Shown: positions 8,675 through 19,261 of the stretch, in pieces
Position numbering within the stretch: the first letter of the stretch is position 1
How the letters are laid out: each line of letters opens with the position of its first letter
Source: Comamonadaceae bacterium
GTDB lineage: Bacteria > Pseudomonadota > Gammaproteobacteria > Burkholderiales > Burkholderiaceae_C
Direction of reading: 5' to 3'
Length of the DNA stretch: 34,339 bases
NCBI GenBank assembly: GCA_947464995.1
Contig: CANHZG010000006.1
Span: 1-34,339 of the forward strand
The notes under the pieces: model-generated
Databases searched by the model: none
What the model was told of the DNA's origin: nothing
Seen by the model: the letters and a program-made list of their open reading frames with translations, nothing else
Translations under genes and position numbers: made by a program

Positions 8675-10174
8675 TTATTCGATCGGGTTGGGTAAGGCCA
8701 GACGGGATGCATCGTCTTGGTCCTCTTCGCTGCCACCGCGCGTGGCGCCCAGTCGGGCGATATCGTCACTGGTGATGTCGCCGGTGACATACACGCCGTC
8801 AAAGCATGACGCGTCAAAGTCGGCAATGCTGGTGTTCAAAGACCCCACGGCTTTTTTCATGCCGTCGACGTCCTGGTAAATCAGCGCATCGCAGCCAATG
8901 ATGGCGCGGATTTCCTCCACATTGCGGTTGTAGGCAACCAGTTCGCTGCTGGTGGGCATATCAATGCCGTAGACGTTGGGAAAGCGTACGGGTGGCGCGG
9001 CGCTGGCCAGATAGACCCTGCGCGCGCCTGCATCGCGCGCCATTTGCACAATTTCCTTGCTGGTGGTGCCGCGCACGATGGAGTCGTCGACCAATAGCAC
9101 GTTGCGGCCCTTGAACTCGCTGGCAATCACATTGAGCTTTTGCCGCACCGACTTTTTCCGCACCGCCTGTCCCGGCATGATGAAAGTGCGGCCGACATAG
9201 CGGTTCTTCACAAAGCCTTCGCGGTAGGGCAAACCCAGCAACTGCGCCAGCTGCGCAGCACTCGGCCGGCTGGACTCGGGGATGGGAATGACCACGTCAA
9301 TTTCATTGGGCGGCACGGTGGACACCACACGTTTGGCCAGGGTTTCGCCCAAATTAAGCCGCGCCTGGTAGACCGAAATACCGTCCATCACCGAGTCGGG
9401 CCGAGCCAGATAAACGAACTCAAAAATGCAGGGGTTAAGGGTGGGCGCATCGGCGCATTGCTCTGCCAATACTTCGCCTTGCAAGTTAACAAATACTGCT
9501 TCGCCCGGGTCGATATTGCGCTCAAACTTATGCAGCGTGCCTTCCAGCGCCACGGACTCACTGGCCAGCACCACGTTGCCCGCGCTGCGGCCCATACACA
9601 AGGGGCGAATGCCGTGCGGGTCACGAAATGCCAGCACCCCATGGCCTGCGATCAGCGCAATTACGGCGTACGAGCCCTTGACGCGTGCGTGGACATTGCG
9701 CACCGCCGCAAACAAGTGCTTAGGCTGAAGCGGCATACCACGGCTTGTGCGCTCAACCTCGTGGGCTAGCACGTTGAGCAGCACTTCCGAGTCGCTGTCG
9801 GTGTTGATGTGGCGATGGTCGTTGGTGAACAATTCGCGCTTGAGCGTGTGCGCGTTGGTCAGGTTACCGTTGTGCACCAGCACGATGCCAAAGGGGGCGT
9901 TGACATAAAAGGGCTGCGCTTCTTCTTCGCTATAGGCGTTGCCCGCTGTGGGGTAGCGCACCTGGCCCAGGCCACAGTTGCCGGGTAGCGAGCGCATGTT
10001 GCGGGTGCGAAACACGTCCTTGACCATGCCCTTGGCCTTGTGCATGAAAAACTTGCGCTCTTGCTGCGTGACGATTCCCGCAGCATCCTGGCCACGGTGC
10101 TGCAAGAGCAGCAAGGCGTCGTAAATGAGCTGGTTGACAGGTGCGTTGCTGACAACGCCTACGATTCCACACAT
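8675..10174 (-). CDS. purF: Amidophosphoribosyltransferase
   Basis: MCGIVGVVSNAPVNQLIYDALLLLQHRGQDAAGI with N-terminal nucleophile Cys; PRPP-binding VLLVDDSIVRGTTSKEIV. Confidence 0.98.
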   Translation of the reverse strand: MCGIVGVVSNAPVNQLIYDALLLLQHRGQDAAGIVTQQERKFFMHKAKGMVKDVFRTRNMRSLPGNCGLGQVRYPTAGNAYSEEEAQPFYVNAPFGIVLVHNGNLTNAHTLKRELFTNDHRHINTDSDSEVLLNVLAHEVERTSRGMPLQPKHLFAAVRNVHARVKGSYAVIALIAGHGVLAFRDPHGIRPLCMGRSAGNVVLASESVALEGTLHKFERNIDPGEAVFVNLQGEVLAEQCADAPTLNPCIFEFVYLARPDSVMDGISVYQARLNLGETLAKRVVSTVPPNEIDVVIPIPESSRPSAAQLAQLLGLPYREGFVKNRYVGRTFIMPGQAVRKKSVRQKLNVIASEFKGRNVLLVDDSIVRGTTSKEIVQMARDAGARRVYLASAAPPVRFPNVYGIDMPTSSELVAYNRNVEEIRAIIGCDALIYQDVDGMKKAVGSLNTSIADFDASCFDGVYVTGDITSDDIARLGATRGGSEEDQDDASRLALPNPIE

Positions 10175-10191
10175 GGTTTTGGTTTACTCGC

Positions 10192-10677
10192 TCAAGGTAG
10201 GTATTTTGCAAACTCTTGGGGCAACAGCGGTTTGAGCCCCAGCAGCGCCAGATCCGTTACACGCGGGCCCTGGGCTTCTTGCCACCAACTGGCCTGCTGC
10301 AAAGGCGTCATATGCACGACCACCGCAACGGCAAGGAGGAAGATGGCGCCACGAACCGCACCAAACAGCCCTCCAAGAATCCGGTCAATGGGCCTCAGGC
10401 CCACAGCGGCAATGGCCTTTTTTAAAAAAAACACCATCACGGTAGACAGCACCAGTGTGGCGATAAAGGTAAGCACAAAGCCCGCCGCATAGCGCACCGA
10501 GTCGCCGGCGCCTCCCATGGGAATATATTGCGCGGCCTGGGGCGCGAGCCATTGGGCCAAGATGAATGCGGCTATCCATGACAAAAGGGACAGCACTTCT
10601 TGCAACAAACCACGCACCAAGCCAATCAGCGTGGATGCGACCAGAACCGCTCCAAAAATCCAATCCAAGTCAGCCAT
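10192..10677 (-). CDS. cvpA: CvpA family membrane protein
   Basis: MADLDWIFGAVLVASTLIGLVRGLLQEVLSLLSWIAAFILAQWLAP; located between the SPOR gene and purF as in the conserved cluster. Confidence 0.9.
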   Translation of the reverse strand: MADLDWIFGAVLVASTLIGLVRGLLQEVLSLLSWIAAFILAQWLAPQAAQYIPMGGAGDSVRYAAGFVLTFIATLVLSTVMVFFLKKAIAAVGLRPIDRILGGLFGAVRGAIFLLAVAVVVHMTPLQQASWWQEAQGPRVTDLALLGLKPLLPQEFAKYLP

Positions 10678-10689
10678 GCCCGCGCGCCA

Positions 10690-11400
10690 CTACAGCAGCA
10701 ACACCGCAGCAGGTAAGTTCAGTTTTTTGATCTTTTCAGCCGCCTTCTCCGCCTCGGCCTTGTCCTCCCATGGACCCACACGGACCCGGGTACGGCGACC
10801 ATCTGCATTGGTGATGACCTGGGTATAGGTCTTTAAGCCAGCTTTTTCGAGCGCTGCACGGGCTTCCCGGGCCTTTTGTGCATCGGCAAAAGCACTCACC
10901 TGCACAGCGTAACGCGCTGCGTTAGCCGCAGGCTCAGGGGCGGCATTGCCCTGCAAAATGGCTTTCGCTTTGGCCTCATCGGCCACCTGCGCTGCGACCT
11001 TGCCATCGTCTTTGGGCTTGCTGGAGGTCTCTGGCTTGGGGTCAACTTTGGCCGTTTGAACGGTGGACGCGGCTGTTACCACGGGGTCTGCCGCAGGCGC
11101 GGTAACCACGACCTGCGCCGGTGCTGGAGGCTGGATTTCGGACTCTGCGGGCGATTCCACGGGCCTGGCTGTCAACGGTTCGCCCTTGGCTTTGTCGGGT
11201 ATTTCGATCGCAATGTCCACGGAGATGGGTCGGGGCTGGCTGTCAAACAGCATGGGAAACCCCACCACTCCCAACAAGACCAAGGCCGCTGCGCCGATCA
11301 AGCGGTGGCGCGCACGCTTGCGCAAGACGTCCAGACTCTCAGGCGCGGGGCCTGGGTTCGACTGCTCGGCGCCATTTTTGCGGAATTTAAAAAAGGGCAT
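10690..11400 (-). CDS. SPOR domain-containing protein (DedD-like)
   Basis: N-terminal TM (LIGAAALVLLGVVGFPMLF), Pro/Ala-rich linker, C-terminal SPOR repeat RYAVQVSAFADAQKAREARAALEKAGLKTYTQ...RVRVGPWEDKAEAEKAAEKI. Confidence 0.92.
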   Translation of the reverse strand: MPFFKFRKNGAEQSNPGPAPESLDVLRKRARHRLIGAAALVLLGVVGFPMLFDSQPRPISVDIAIEIPDKAKGEPLTARPVESPAESEIQPPAPAQVVVTAPAADPVVTAASTVQTAKVDPKPETSSKPKDDGKVAAQVADEAKAKAILQGNAAPEPAANAARYAVQVSAFADAQKAREARAALEKAGLKTYTQVITNADGRRTRVRVGPWEDKAEAEKAAEKIKKLNLPAAVLLL

Positions 11401-11417
11401 AGCGGATTATTTTTTAC

Positions 11418-12716
11418 TCAAGAACGCAGGTGTGCGCCGTGCAGTCGCGGCAGCCCGTGCGCCATGACGCCGCCCACCGTGTAGAACGATCCAAACACGA
11501 CAATTCTATCAGCGGGGTCTGCTGCGGCCACAGCTGCGGCCACAGCGCTGGCAGGGTCGGAAAACACGGCTGATATGCCGCGCGGAGTTGGTTTTTGGGC
11601 CTTCCAGCGTGCCTGCAGATCGGTCCCGCTGGCGGCGCGTGCCGTAGGCAAGTCGGTGAAATACCAGCGGTCAATGACCGGGTTGATGCGCGAGAGCATG
11701 GGCGCCAGGTCTTTGTCGGCCATGGCGCCAAACACGGCGTGGGTGCAGGGGAAATAGCCCATGGCATCCAAATTGGCGGCCAGTGCGGCCACCGAGTGGG
11801 GGTTGTGCGCCACGTCAAGCACCAGCGTGGGCTGGCCGGCAATGATTTGAAATCGCCCAGCGAACTCCACAAAAGCCAGTCCGTTGCGGATGGCCTGGGC
11901 GGTCACCGGCAGCTTCTCGCGCAGCGCCGTCAGCGCCGCCAGCACGCCCGAGGCGTTCACCAGCTGATTGGCGCCTCGCAGCGCCGGATAGGCCAGCCCA
12001 CTGTAGCGCCGCCCGCGCCCGGCCCAGTTCCATTGCTGCGGGTCGCCCGAGACGTTGAAGTCCTGGCCCACGCGCCACAGGTCTGCGCCAAGGCGCTGAG
12101 CGTGGTCGAGCACACTTTGCGGTGGCACTGGGTCGCTAACCACCACCGGACGACCCGCGCGCATGATGCCGGCTTTCTCTAGGCCAATGGTTTCGCGGTC
12201 GTGGCCCAAAAACTCCATGTGGTCGAGGTCAATGCTGGTGATGACAGCGCAATCGGAGTCGATGATGTTGACCGCGTCCAAGCGCCCGCCAAGGCCCACT
12301 TCCAAGATAACAACGTCCAGCGGCGTGCGCGAGACGACGTCGAGAATGGCCAGTGTGGAAAACTCAAAGTAGGTCAGCGACACGGCGTCCCCCCGCGTGC
12401 GCGCGGCCTCCACCGCGGCAAACCCAACAACCAACGCCTCGGCCTGCACCGACTGGCCCTGCAAACGCAGGCGCTCCTCAAAGTGCACTAGGTGCGGGGA
12501 GGAATACACCGCCGTGCGGTAGCCAGCCTGTAACAGAATCGACTCCAGCATGGCGCAGGTCGAGCCCTTGCCGTTAGTGCCCGCCACCGTGATGACCGGA
12601 CAATGCAGCGCCAGCCCCATGCGGTCGGCGACGTCGCGTACCCGGTCCAGGCCCATGTCGATGTTTTTCGGGTGCAGTTGCTCGCAGTAGGCCAGCCAGT
12701 CGTTCAGGTTTTTCAT
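11418..12716 (-). CDS. folC: Bifunctional folylpolyglutamate synthase/dihydrofolate synthase
   Basis: Start MKNLNDWLAYCEQLHPKNIDMGL; VAGTNGKGSTCAMLESIL (ATP-binding), LEVGLGGRLDAVN. ORF track start 12806 looks over-extended. Confidence 0.95.
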   Translation of the reverse strand: MKNLNDWLAYCEQLHPKNIDMGLDRVRDVADRMGLALHCPVITVAGTNGKGSTCAMLESILLQAGYRTAVYSSPHLVHFEERLRLQGQSVQAEALVVGFAAVEAARTRGDAVSLTYFEFSTLAILDVVSRTPLDVVILEVGLGGRLDAVNIIDSDCAVITSIDLDHMEFLGHDRETIGLEKAGIMRAGRPVVVSDPVPPQSVLDHAQRLGADLWRVGQDFNVSGDPQQWNWAGRGRRYSGLAYPALRGANQLVNASGVLAALTALREKLPVTAQAIRNGLAFVEFAGRFQIIAGQPTLVLDVAHNPHSVAALAANLDAMGYFPCTHAVFGAMADKDLAPMLSRINPVIDRWYFTDLPTARAASGTDLQARWKAQKPTPRGISAVFSDPASAVAAAVAAADPADRIVVFGSFYTVGGVMAHGLPRLHGAHLRS

Positions 12717-12784
12717 ATGCCCCGCATTGTCGCGCAGCACCTGGTTGACCTCCGGGTCTGTGCTGTGCTGGCATGATGCCGGAT

Positions 12785-13186
12785 ATGGCACCTTCATCGA
12801 CCCCAAGTCCCCCTGCGCCCAGCGTTACCGTTTACGGCATTCCCAACTGCGACACCGTCAAAAAAGCGCGTGACTGGCTCAGCACCGCTGGCGTGGACTA
12901 CCAGTTTCATGATTTCAAAAAGGCGGGGGTGCCCGAGGCTGCCCTGTCCGATTGGCTAAAGGCGCTGGGCTGGGAAGCGCTGCTCAACCGCAAAGGGACC
13001 ACCTGGCGCAAGCTCGACCTCGCCTTGCAAGCCGCCACCCAGGACGCGTCTAGAGCCAGCGCGCTGATGTTGACCCATCCCAGCGTGATCAAACGCCCTG
13101 TGGTGCGTTGGCCGGACGGTCGCCTGAGCGTGGGCTTTAGCCAGGCGCTGTTTGTGGCCCATCACGGGGCACCTGCAGGCGCCTAA
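12785..13186 (+). CDS. ArsC/Spx-family reductase (YffB-like)
   Basis: VTVYGIPNCDTVKKARDWLSTAGVDYQFHDFKKAG...RKGTTWRKL...HPSVIKRPVV. ATG at 12785 or the ORF start at 12773. Confidence 0.9.
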   Translation: MAPSSTPSPPAPSVTVYGIPNCDTVKKARDWLSTAGVDYQFHDFKKAGVPEAALSDWLKALGWEALLNRKGTTWRKLDLALQAATQDASRASALMLTHPSVIKRPVVRWPDGRLSVGFSQALFVAHHGAPAGA

Positions 13187-13221
13187 ACCTCGCCCGAAAC
13201 GCGCCGCCGCTGGCCTATAAA

Positions 13222-13255
13222 ATGCTCGCTCAGCGCCGCTTCCCTAAGCGAGCAT
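13222..13255. repeat. Inverted repeat upstream of ppnP
   Basis: ATGCTCGCT (13222-13230), 16-nt spacer, AGCGAGCAT (13247-13255): perfect 9-bp arms. The left arm overlaps a TATAAAAT-like element. Confidence 0.6.
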
Positions 13256-13297
13256 GGCTTCGCACCGCCCACACCCTCCTCCATTGATCGACCGCAC

Positions 13298-13615
13298 ATG
13301 ACCACCACCCACCTCCAAGGCGCCACCGTCGCCACCCAAGCCAGCGTGTACTTTGACGGCAAATGCATTAGCCACAGCCTGACACTGCCCGATGGCAGCA
13401 AAAAATCAGTCGGCGTGGTCTTGCCCGCCGAACTGACCTTTGGCACTGCGGCACCTGAGGTCATGGAATGCGTGGCGGGCAGTTGTGACTATTTGCTGGC
13501 CGGTGAGAACAGCTGGCACCACGTCAGCGCAGGCCAAAGCTTTAGCGTGCCGGGCAACAGCAAATTTCAGGTCCGCGTGACCGACGCCTTTCACTACATC
13601 TGCCATTACGCCTAA
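13298..13615 (+). CDS. ppnP: Pyrimidine/purine nucleoside phosphorylase (DUF1255 cupin)
   Basis: ASVYFDGKCISHSLTLPDGSKKSVGVVLPAELTFGTAAPEVMECVAGSCDYLL...FSVPGNSKFQVRVTDAFHYICHY. Confidence 0.92.
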   Translation: MTTTHLQGATVATQASVYFDGKCISHSLTLPDGSKKSVGVVLPAELTFGTAAPEVMECVAGSCDYLLAGENSWHHVSAGQSFSVPGNSKFQVRVTDAFHYICHYA

Positions 13616-13648
13616 GAGATCACTCTTTCGCAGCGCCCCCCTCTTTAA

Positions 13649-14998
<1,350 letters not shown>

Positions 14999-14999
14999 A

Positions 15000-15062
15000 A
15001 TTGTCGTAAAACTACTTTTTATTAAAAGTATGAATTACGGCAATGAAATTATTTTTTCTTTG
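15000..15062 (+). terminator. Putative argG terminator, AT-rich two-tier hairpin plus T tract
   Basis: ATTGTCGTAA-aac-TACTTTT-tatt-AAAAGTA-tgaa-TTACGGCAAT (one G-T in the outer stem), then gaaattattttttcttt, immediately after the argG stop. Confidence 0.7.
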
Positions 15063-15142
15063 TAAAAGTGCAATCGTTTGGGGCTTTGTGGGGCACCTGA
15101 CTTCAACGCCTAGCACCTACTAGAGCGCACTTTAGTTATTTC

Positions 15143-17062
15143 ATGGAAAGCCGTTTAAGGACCCTGCCCTTTACATTTTGGCTGGTGGGCGCATTGGTCA
15201 GTTTCGCATTGGTGGTAGCCGTTCAATTGAGCCTGGAGCTTCAGGTTCACACAGGTCTGACGGCAAGCAAGGCGCTTCACCGGGACGGTTCGGCCACACC
15301 CGCAGCGGCCCTGGAGCTGGAATTTTTGCAGCTTCAGAGCCTGCTTCAAGCCCAACTGAGCGACCGCACTGCCAATGACCCCGCTGCGCTTGTCGCACTC
15401 AACGACAGTGTATTCACCCGTGTGCAGCTCCTTCGCCAAGACCCGGTGTGGAGCGCTTTTTCGGCAGAATCGCCAAACGCTGAGATGCTGAGCCAAGTTC
15501 ACAGCCTGCACGGTCTGGTCGGCGCAGCCCTTGCCCGCGCTCACGTGGACCCGGCAGGCCTGCGCAGCGTAGCCCAAACCGCCCAGGCGCTTGCACCAAA
15601 ACTGTTGGCGCTGAAAAACTCCGCCCAAACCCGCGCCGACAGTCTGGTCGACAAACACGCAGATGCCCTGGACGCCAACATCACCACCCTGGCTGGGCTG
15701 ACGCTCTTGCAAGTCGCCGCGCTGTGCGGCGCAGGCATGGCCCTATACCGACACAACCGCCAGCAAATTCAGGAGCAAAACAAGTCCTATGACTTGGCGG
15801 CCCAGTTTCAGGAGAGCCAGTTCCAAGCCGAGCGCGCCAACCGGGGGAAAAGCCAATTTTTGGCCAATATGAGCCATGAGTTGCGCACCCCGTTTAACGG
15901 CATTTTGGGCATGCTCAGCCTGTTGAGCACCACGGGCCTGAGCACGCAACAGGCCGATTATGTAAAGACCGCCAATGTTTCGGCCAGTCATTTGCTCAAT
16001 GTACTCAATGACATTTTGGACGTCTCGGCACTGGAAGAAGGCAAAATCAGCATTCAGCATGAGCCGGTGAACTTGCTCCAATTGCTGCACGAAGTCGAAG
16101 AAACCACGCGGCCCCAGGCCGTGGCCAAAAAGCTGGTGCTGACGCTCACCCTGCAAGACGATATTCCCGACTGGGTAATGACCGATGGCACCCGCTTGCG
16201 ACAAATTCTGTTCAACCTCATCAACAACTCCATCAAATTTACGCCGCGGGGCAGCATCACCCTTACGGTATCCGGTACGCCGACTAGAACGCAGGACCAT
16301 GACACAGCGGCCACGGTAAACCTGTTGTTTGCCGTAGATGACACGGGCATTGGGATGGAAAGGGATGTGCTCGAACGCCTGTTTCAGCGCTTTTACCAAG
16401 TTGACAGCGGGATAGCCCGCCAATACGGTGGCACCGGCTTGGGGCTAGAAATATCGCAGTCCCTGGCGAGCCTCATGGGAGGGCAGATAGACGTGCAAAG
16501 CACCCCTGGTGCCGGGTCTTGTTTTAACCTCAGATTGCCTTTGCAGCGCTGCCCGCCGCCGCCCAGCGCATCCTCTTTTCCTACCCTGGGGCAATCCCTT
16601 TCGGCCGACGAGTCGCACCGCAGCTACCGCATACTGGTCGCCGAAGACAACCCCGTCAACCGCAAATTTGTTGGCATCGTGCTCGAACGCATGGGGTACG
16701 ACGCCACATTTTGTGAGAACGGCCTGCTTGCAGTCCAAAAACTGCAAATGGAAGATTTTGATTTAGTGCTGATGGACGTCCATATGCCGGTCATGGACGG
16801 CTTGGCAGCGACCCGCGCCATTCGTGCGCTAGCGTCACCCGCAGCCCTGGTACCCATCATTGCCCTCACGGCAGACGTGATGCAAAACACCCAAGAAGAG
16901 GCCGCCGCGGCAGGCGTGAGTTGCTTAGTCACCAAACCGGTACACATGGCGCGACTCCAAGAAGCGATTAAAAGTCTGCTCGATGGCGGGGGTGCAGCAT
17001 GGCATCAGCTCGGTTCTGGGATGCCACCAAGCCCCATACCAACCACCGGCGCCAAGGCATAA
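15143..17062 (+). CDS. Hybrid sensor histidine kinase/response regulator
   Basis: Two TM segments flank an approx. 150-190 aa sensor region. HisKA FLANMSHELRTPFNGILGM, HATPase NLINNSIKFTPRG / DDTGIGM / GGTGLGLEIS, C-terminal receiver RILVAEDNPVNRKFV...LVLMDVHMPVMDGLAATR...TKPV. Confidence 0.95.
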   Translation: MESRLRTLPFTFWLVGALVSFALVVAVQLSLELQVHTGLTASKALHRDGSATPAAALELEFLQLQSLLQAQLSDRTANDPAALVALNDSVFTRVQLLRQDPVWSAFSAESPNAEMLSQVHSLHGLVGAALARAHVDPAGLRSVAQTAQALAPKLLALKNSAQTRADSLVDKHADALDANITTLAGLTLLQVAALCGAGMALYRHNRQQIQEQNKSYDLAAQFQESQFQAERANRGKSQFLANMSHELRTPFNGILGMLSLLSTTGLSTQQADYVKTANVSASHLLNVLNDILDVSALEEGKISIQHEPVNLLQLLHEVEETTRPQAVAKKLVLTLTLQDDIPDWVMTDGTRLRQILFNLINNSIKFTPRGSITLTVSGTPTRTQDHDTAATVNLLFAVDDTGIGMERDVLERLFQRFYQVDSGIARQYGGTGLGLEISQSLASLMGGQIDVQSTPGAGSCFNLRLPLQRCPPPPSASSFPTLGQSLSADESHRSYRILVAEDNPVNRKFVGIVLERMGYDATFCENGLLAVQKLQMEDFDLVLMDVHMPVMDGLAATRAIRALASPAALVPIIALTADVMQNTQEEAAAAGVSCLVTKPVHMARLQEAIKSLLDGGGAAWHQLGSGMPPSPIPTTGAKA

Positions 17063-18084
17063 GTGCGCGTCGTTGCACCCAAAGGCGCCGACCCTGCAAT
17101 CGAACCGGCCAAGTACTGGGGTCCAATCGCCAACAAAGACGCTGGTGCAATGCCCAGGGTCTCTAAGCCTGGCCAGGTGCCGCTGGCCACGTTATCGCTG
17201 CGCATGGAGTCCAAATTATCCAGACTCATGAGAGGCTCACCCGGCAGCAACCCCAGAATCAGCGCCTGCATTTGCCCCATCCATCGGGGCAAGCCGATCA
17301 CCGGACGGCCCCGGCCCTGGTTGATGCCGGCCATGCAAGCCGACATGTGGACCAACTCGCGCAAGGTATAGACCTGCGACCCCACCAATTCCAGAATGCT
17401 TAGCTGCGGTGCCGCCGCCAGGCCCGTGCACACGCAGTGAACCACCGCCTGCGCTACGTCTTGCACCCATAGGGGTTGAAATCTTGCTTGAGCCCCGGCC
17501 AGCGGCATGACGGGAAACACCCGCTGGAGTCTGGCAAAAACGTTCAAGAACTTGTCGTTCGCACCAAAAATCACGCTGGGGCGCAATAGCGTCAGACCCG
17601 TATGCGCAACCGCCACGCCCAGCTGCTGACCCACAGGCCCCGCCGCCCGGCCGTTGCCGGTGATCTGAACCAAGCTCAACTCCCCGCGACTTTTGCTGCG
17701 CAGGTAGTTAGACGGGCCGGTCTGCGGCGCCAGGTGGTCGGCGCCCAAGGCGCTGACATGCACCAGATGCCGCACACCCTGTCGTTGACACGCGCGCGCG
17801 ATGGCAGCAGGCAGGGCCACGTGCACCCGTTCAAACGCCGCCGCGCTGCCGTGTAAAACAGCCACCAGGTTGACCACTGCGTCAACCCCCGAGAAGGCAA
17901 GTGTGAGTGCTGCCTCATTGTGAATATCGCACTCCAGAACGGTCAAAGCCGGCAAATGCTGGATGGCCCGGGCATTGCGCGCGCGCCGGGTCAAAACCGT
18001 GACCCGTAATCCGGCACGAATGAGTTTTTCGCAGACATGGCTACCTACAAAACCAGTACCACCCAAGACCAAAATGTGTTTCAT
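17005..18084 (-). CDS. Complex I NDUFA9-like/NAD(P)-dependent epimerase family protein
   Basis: MKHILVLGGTGFVGSHVCEKLIRAGLRVTVLTRRARNARAIQHLPALTVLECDIHNEAAL; atypical SDR Rossmann fold GGTGFVG. 3' end overlaps the kinase gene by 58 bp. Confidence 0.88.
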   Translation of the reverse strand: MKHILVLGGTGFVGSHVCEKLIRAGLRVTVLTRRARNARAIQHLPALTVLECDIHNEAALTLAFSGVDAVVNLVAVLHGSAAAFERVHVALPAAIARACQRQGVRHLVHVSALGADHLAPQTGPSNYLRSKSRGELSLVQITGNGRAAGPVGQQLGVAVAHTGLTLLRPSVIFGANDKFLNVFARLQRVFPVMPLAGAQARFQPLWVQDVAQAVVHCVCTGLAAAPQLSILELVGSQVYTLRELVHMSACMAGINQGRGRPVIGLPRWMGQMQALILGLLPGEPLMSLDNLDSMRSDNVASGTWPGLETLGIAPASLLAIGPQYLAGSIAGSAPLGATTRTYALAPVVGMGLGGIPEPS

Positions 18085-18140
18085 GCTTGCACTGTAGCGG
18101 CCCTGCCGATAATCAGCGTGCGAAGGGCTATACCACCCGC

Positions 18141-19196
18141 CTACAAAACCACAGGCTCCATCTCCAGCATCAGGCCAAAGCGTTCGTAGACACTGGTTTG
18201 GATGGCGCGCGCCAGGGTCATGACCTCGCCGCCCGTAGCCCCGTTGCCACCGTGGCCCGAGCCCCGATTGACCAAGACCAGCGCTTGTTTTTCGTAGACG
18301 CCCGCCTGGCCCACCGACTTGCCACGCCAGCCGCAGGCATCAATTAACCAAGCTGCAGCCAACTTGATCGACCCGTTGTCCAAGCGGTAATGCACCACTT
18401 TGGGATCCCGGGCAATGATGTCGGCGCATTGCTCTACCGTAACCGTGGGATTTTTGAAAAAACTTCCGGCATTTCCGATGTGGGCCGGGTCGGGTAGCTT
18501 GGCGCGCCGAATGTCGCATACCCAGTCAAAAATCTGCTGCGCCGTGGGGTGCGTGACGCCGTGCTCGGCCTGCTTCTTGTCCAAGTCCGCATAGCCCAAA
18601 ACCGGCGTCCAGGCCGTGGGTAAGGCAAAGCGCACCCGCAAAATCAGCGCCCGGTCTTTAAGCCCCAGGGACGACGCGGGTCCACCGTGCTTGAAAACCG
18701 AGTCCCGGTAGCCAAAAGCGCATTGCGCGGCATCCAGGGTAAAAACCTGGCCCGTGCGCAGGTCTATTGCGTCCAGCGAGTGAAACCGGTCTTGCAACTC
18801 GACGCCATAGGCACCGATGTTTTGCACCGGCGAGGCACCCACGGTGCCAGGAATCAAGGCCAGGTTTTCAAGCCCAAACAGGCCTTGCGCCAGCGTCCAG
18901 GCCACAAAGTCATGCCAGTTTTCGCCCGCCCCGGCTTCAACTATCACCACTTTGGGAGTTCGCGCTAGGACGCTGCGCCCCATCACTTCGACTTTAAGCA
19001 CCACCGGATCAACGTCGCCGGTGAGCACCACATTGCTTCCACCACCCAAAATAAAGGTGGGTGCCGCCGCCAGCTCAGGGTCAGCCAACAGCGCCAGCAC
19101 GTCGTCTCGGCTGGCGATGCGCACCAGGCGGCGCGCCCGGGCCACTATGTGAAACGTGTTGAGCGGCTGTAAAGGAACGTTTTTCTCGACTACCAT
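18141..19196 (-). CDS. murB: UDP-N-acetylmuramate dehydrogenase
   Basis: VPLQPLNTFHIVARARRLVRI...ILGGGSNVVLTGD...LIPGTVGASPVQNIGAYGVEL...NAGSFFKNP. ATG at 19196 preferred over ORF start 19244. Confidence 0.95.
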   Translation of the reverse strand: MVVEKNVPLQPLNTFHIVARARRLVRIASRDDVLALLADPELAAAPTFILGGGSNVVLTGDVDPVVLKVEVMGRSVLARTPKVVIVEAGAGENWHDFVAWTLAQGLFGLENLALIPGTVGASPVQNIGAYGVELQDRFHSLDAIDLRTGQVFTLDAAQCAFGYRDSVFKHGGPASSLGLKDRALILRVRFALPTAWTPVLGYADLDKKQAEHGVTHPTAQQIFDWVCDIRRAKLPDPAHIGNAGSFFKNPTVTVEQCADIIARDPKVVHYRLDNGSIKLAAAWLIDACGWRGKSVGQAGVYEKQALVLVNRGSGHGGNGATGGEVMTLARAIQTSVYERFGLMLEMEPVVL

Positions 19197-19261
19197 GACC
19201 GGATTGTCGCACCCGCCCAAAGCGGAAAATGCCGTTCCCACCACCTGTGAGAGATAAATCC

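Noticed and set aside
7984-8775. 263-aa plus-strand ORF opposite metZ
   Set aside because: Shadow ORF opposite a well-supported PLP enzyme.
8671-8826. N-terminal extension of metZ overlapping purF
   Set aside because: Translation MPTLTRHALTACMSP... does not resemble MetZ. The conserved start is [13 protein letters not shown] at 8670.
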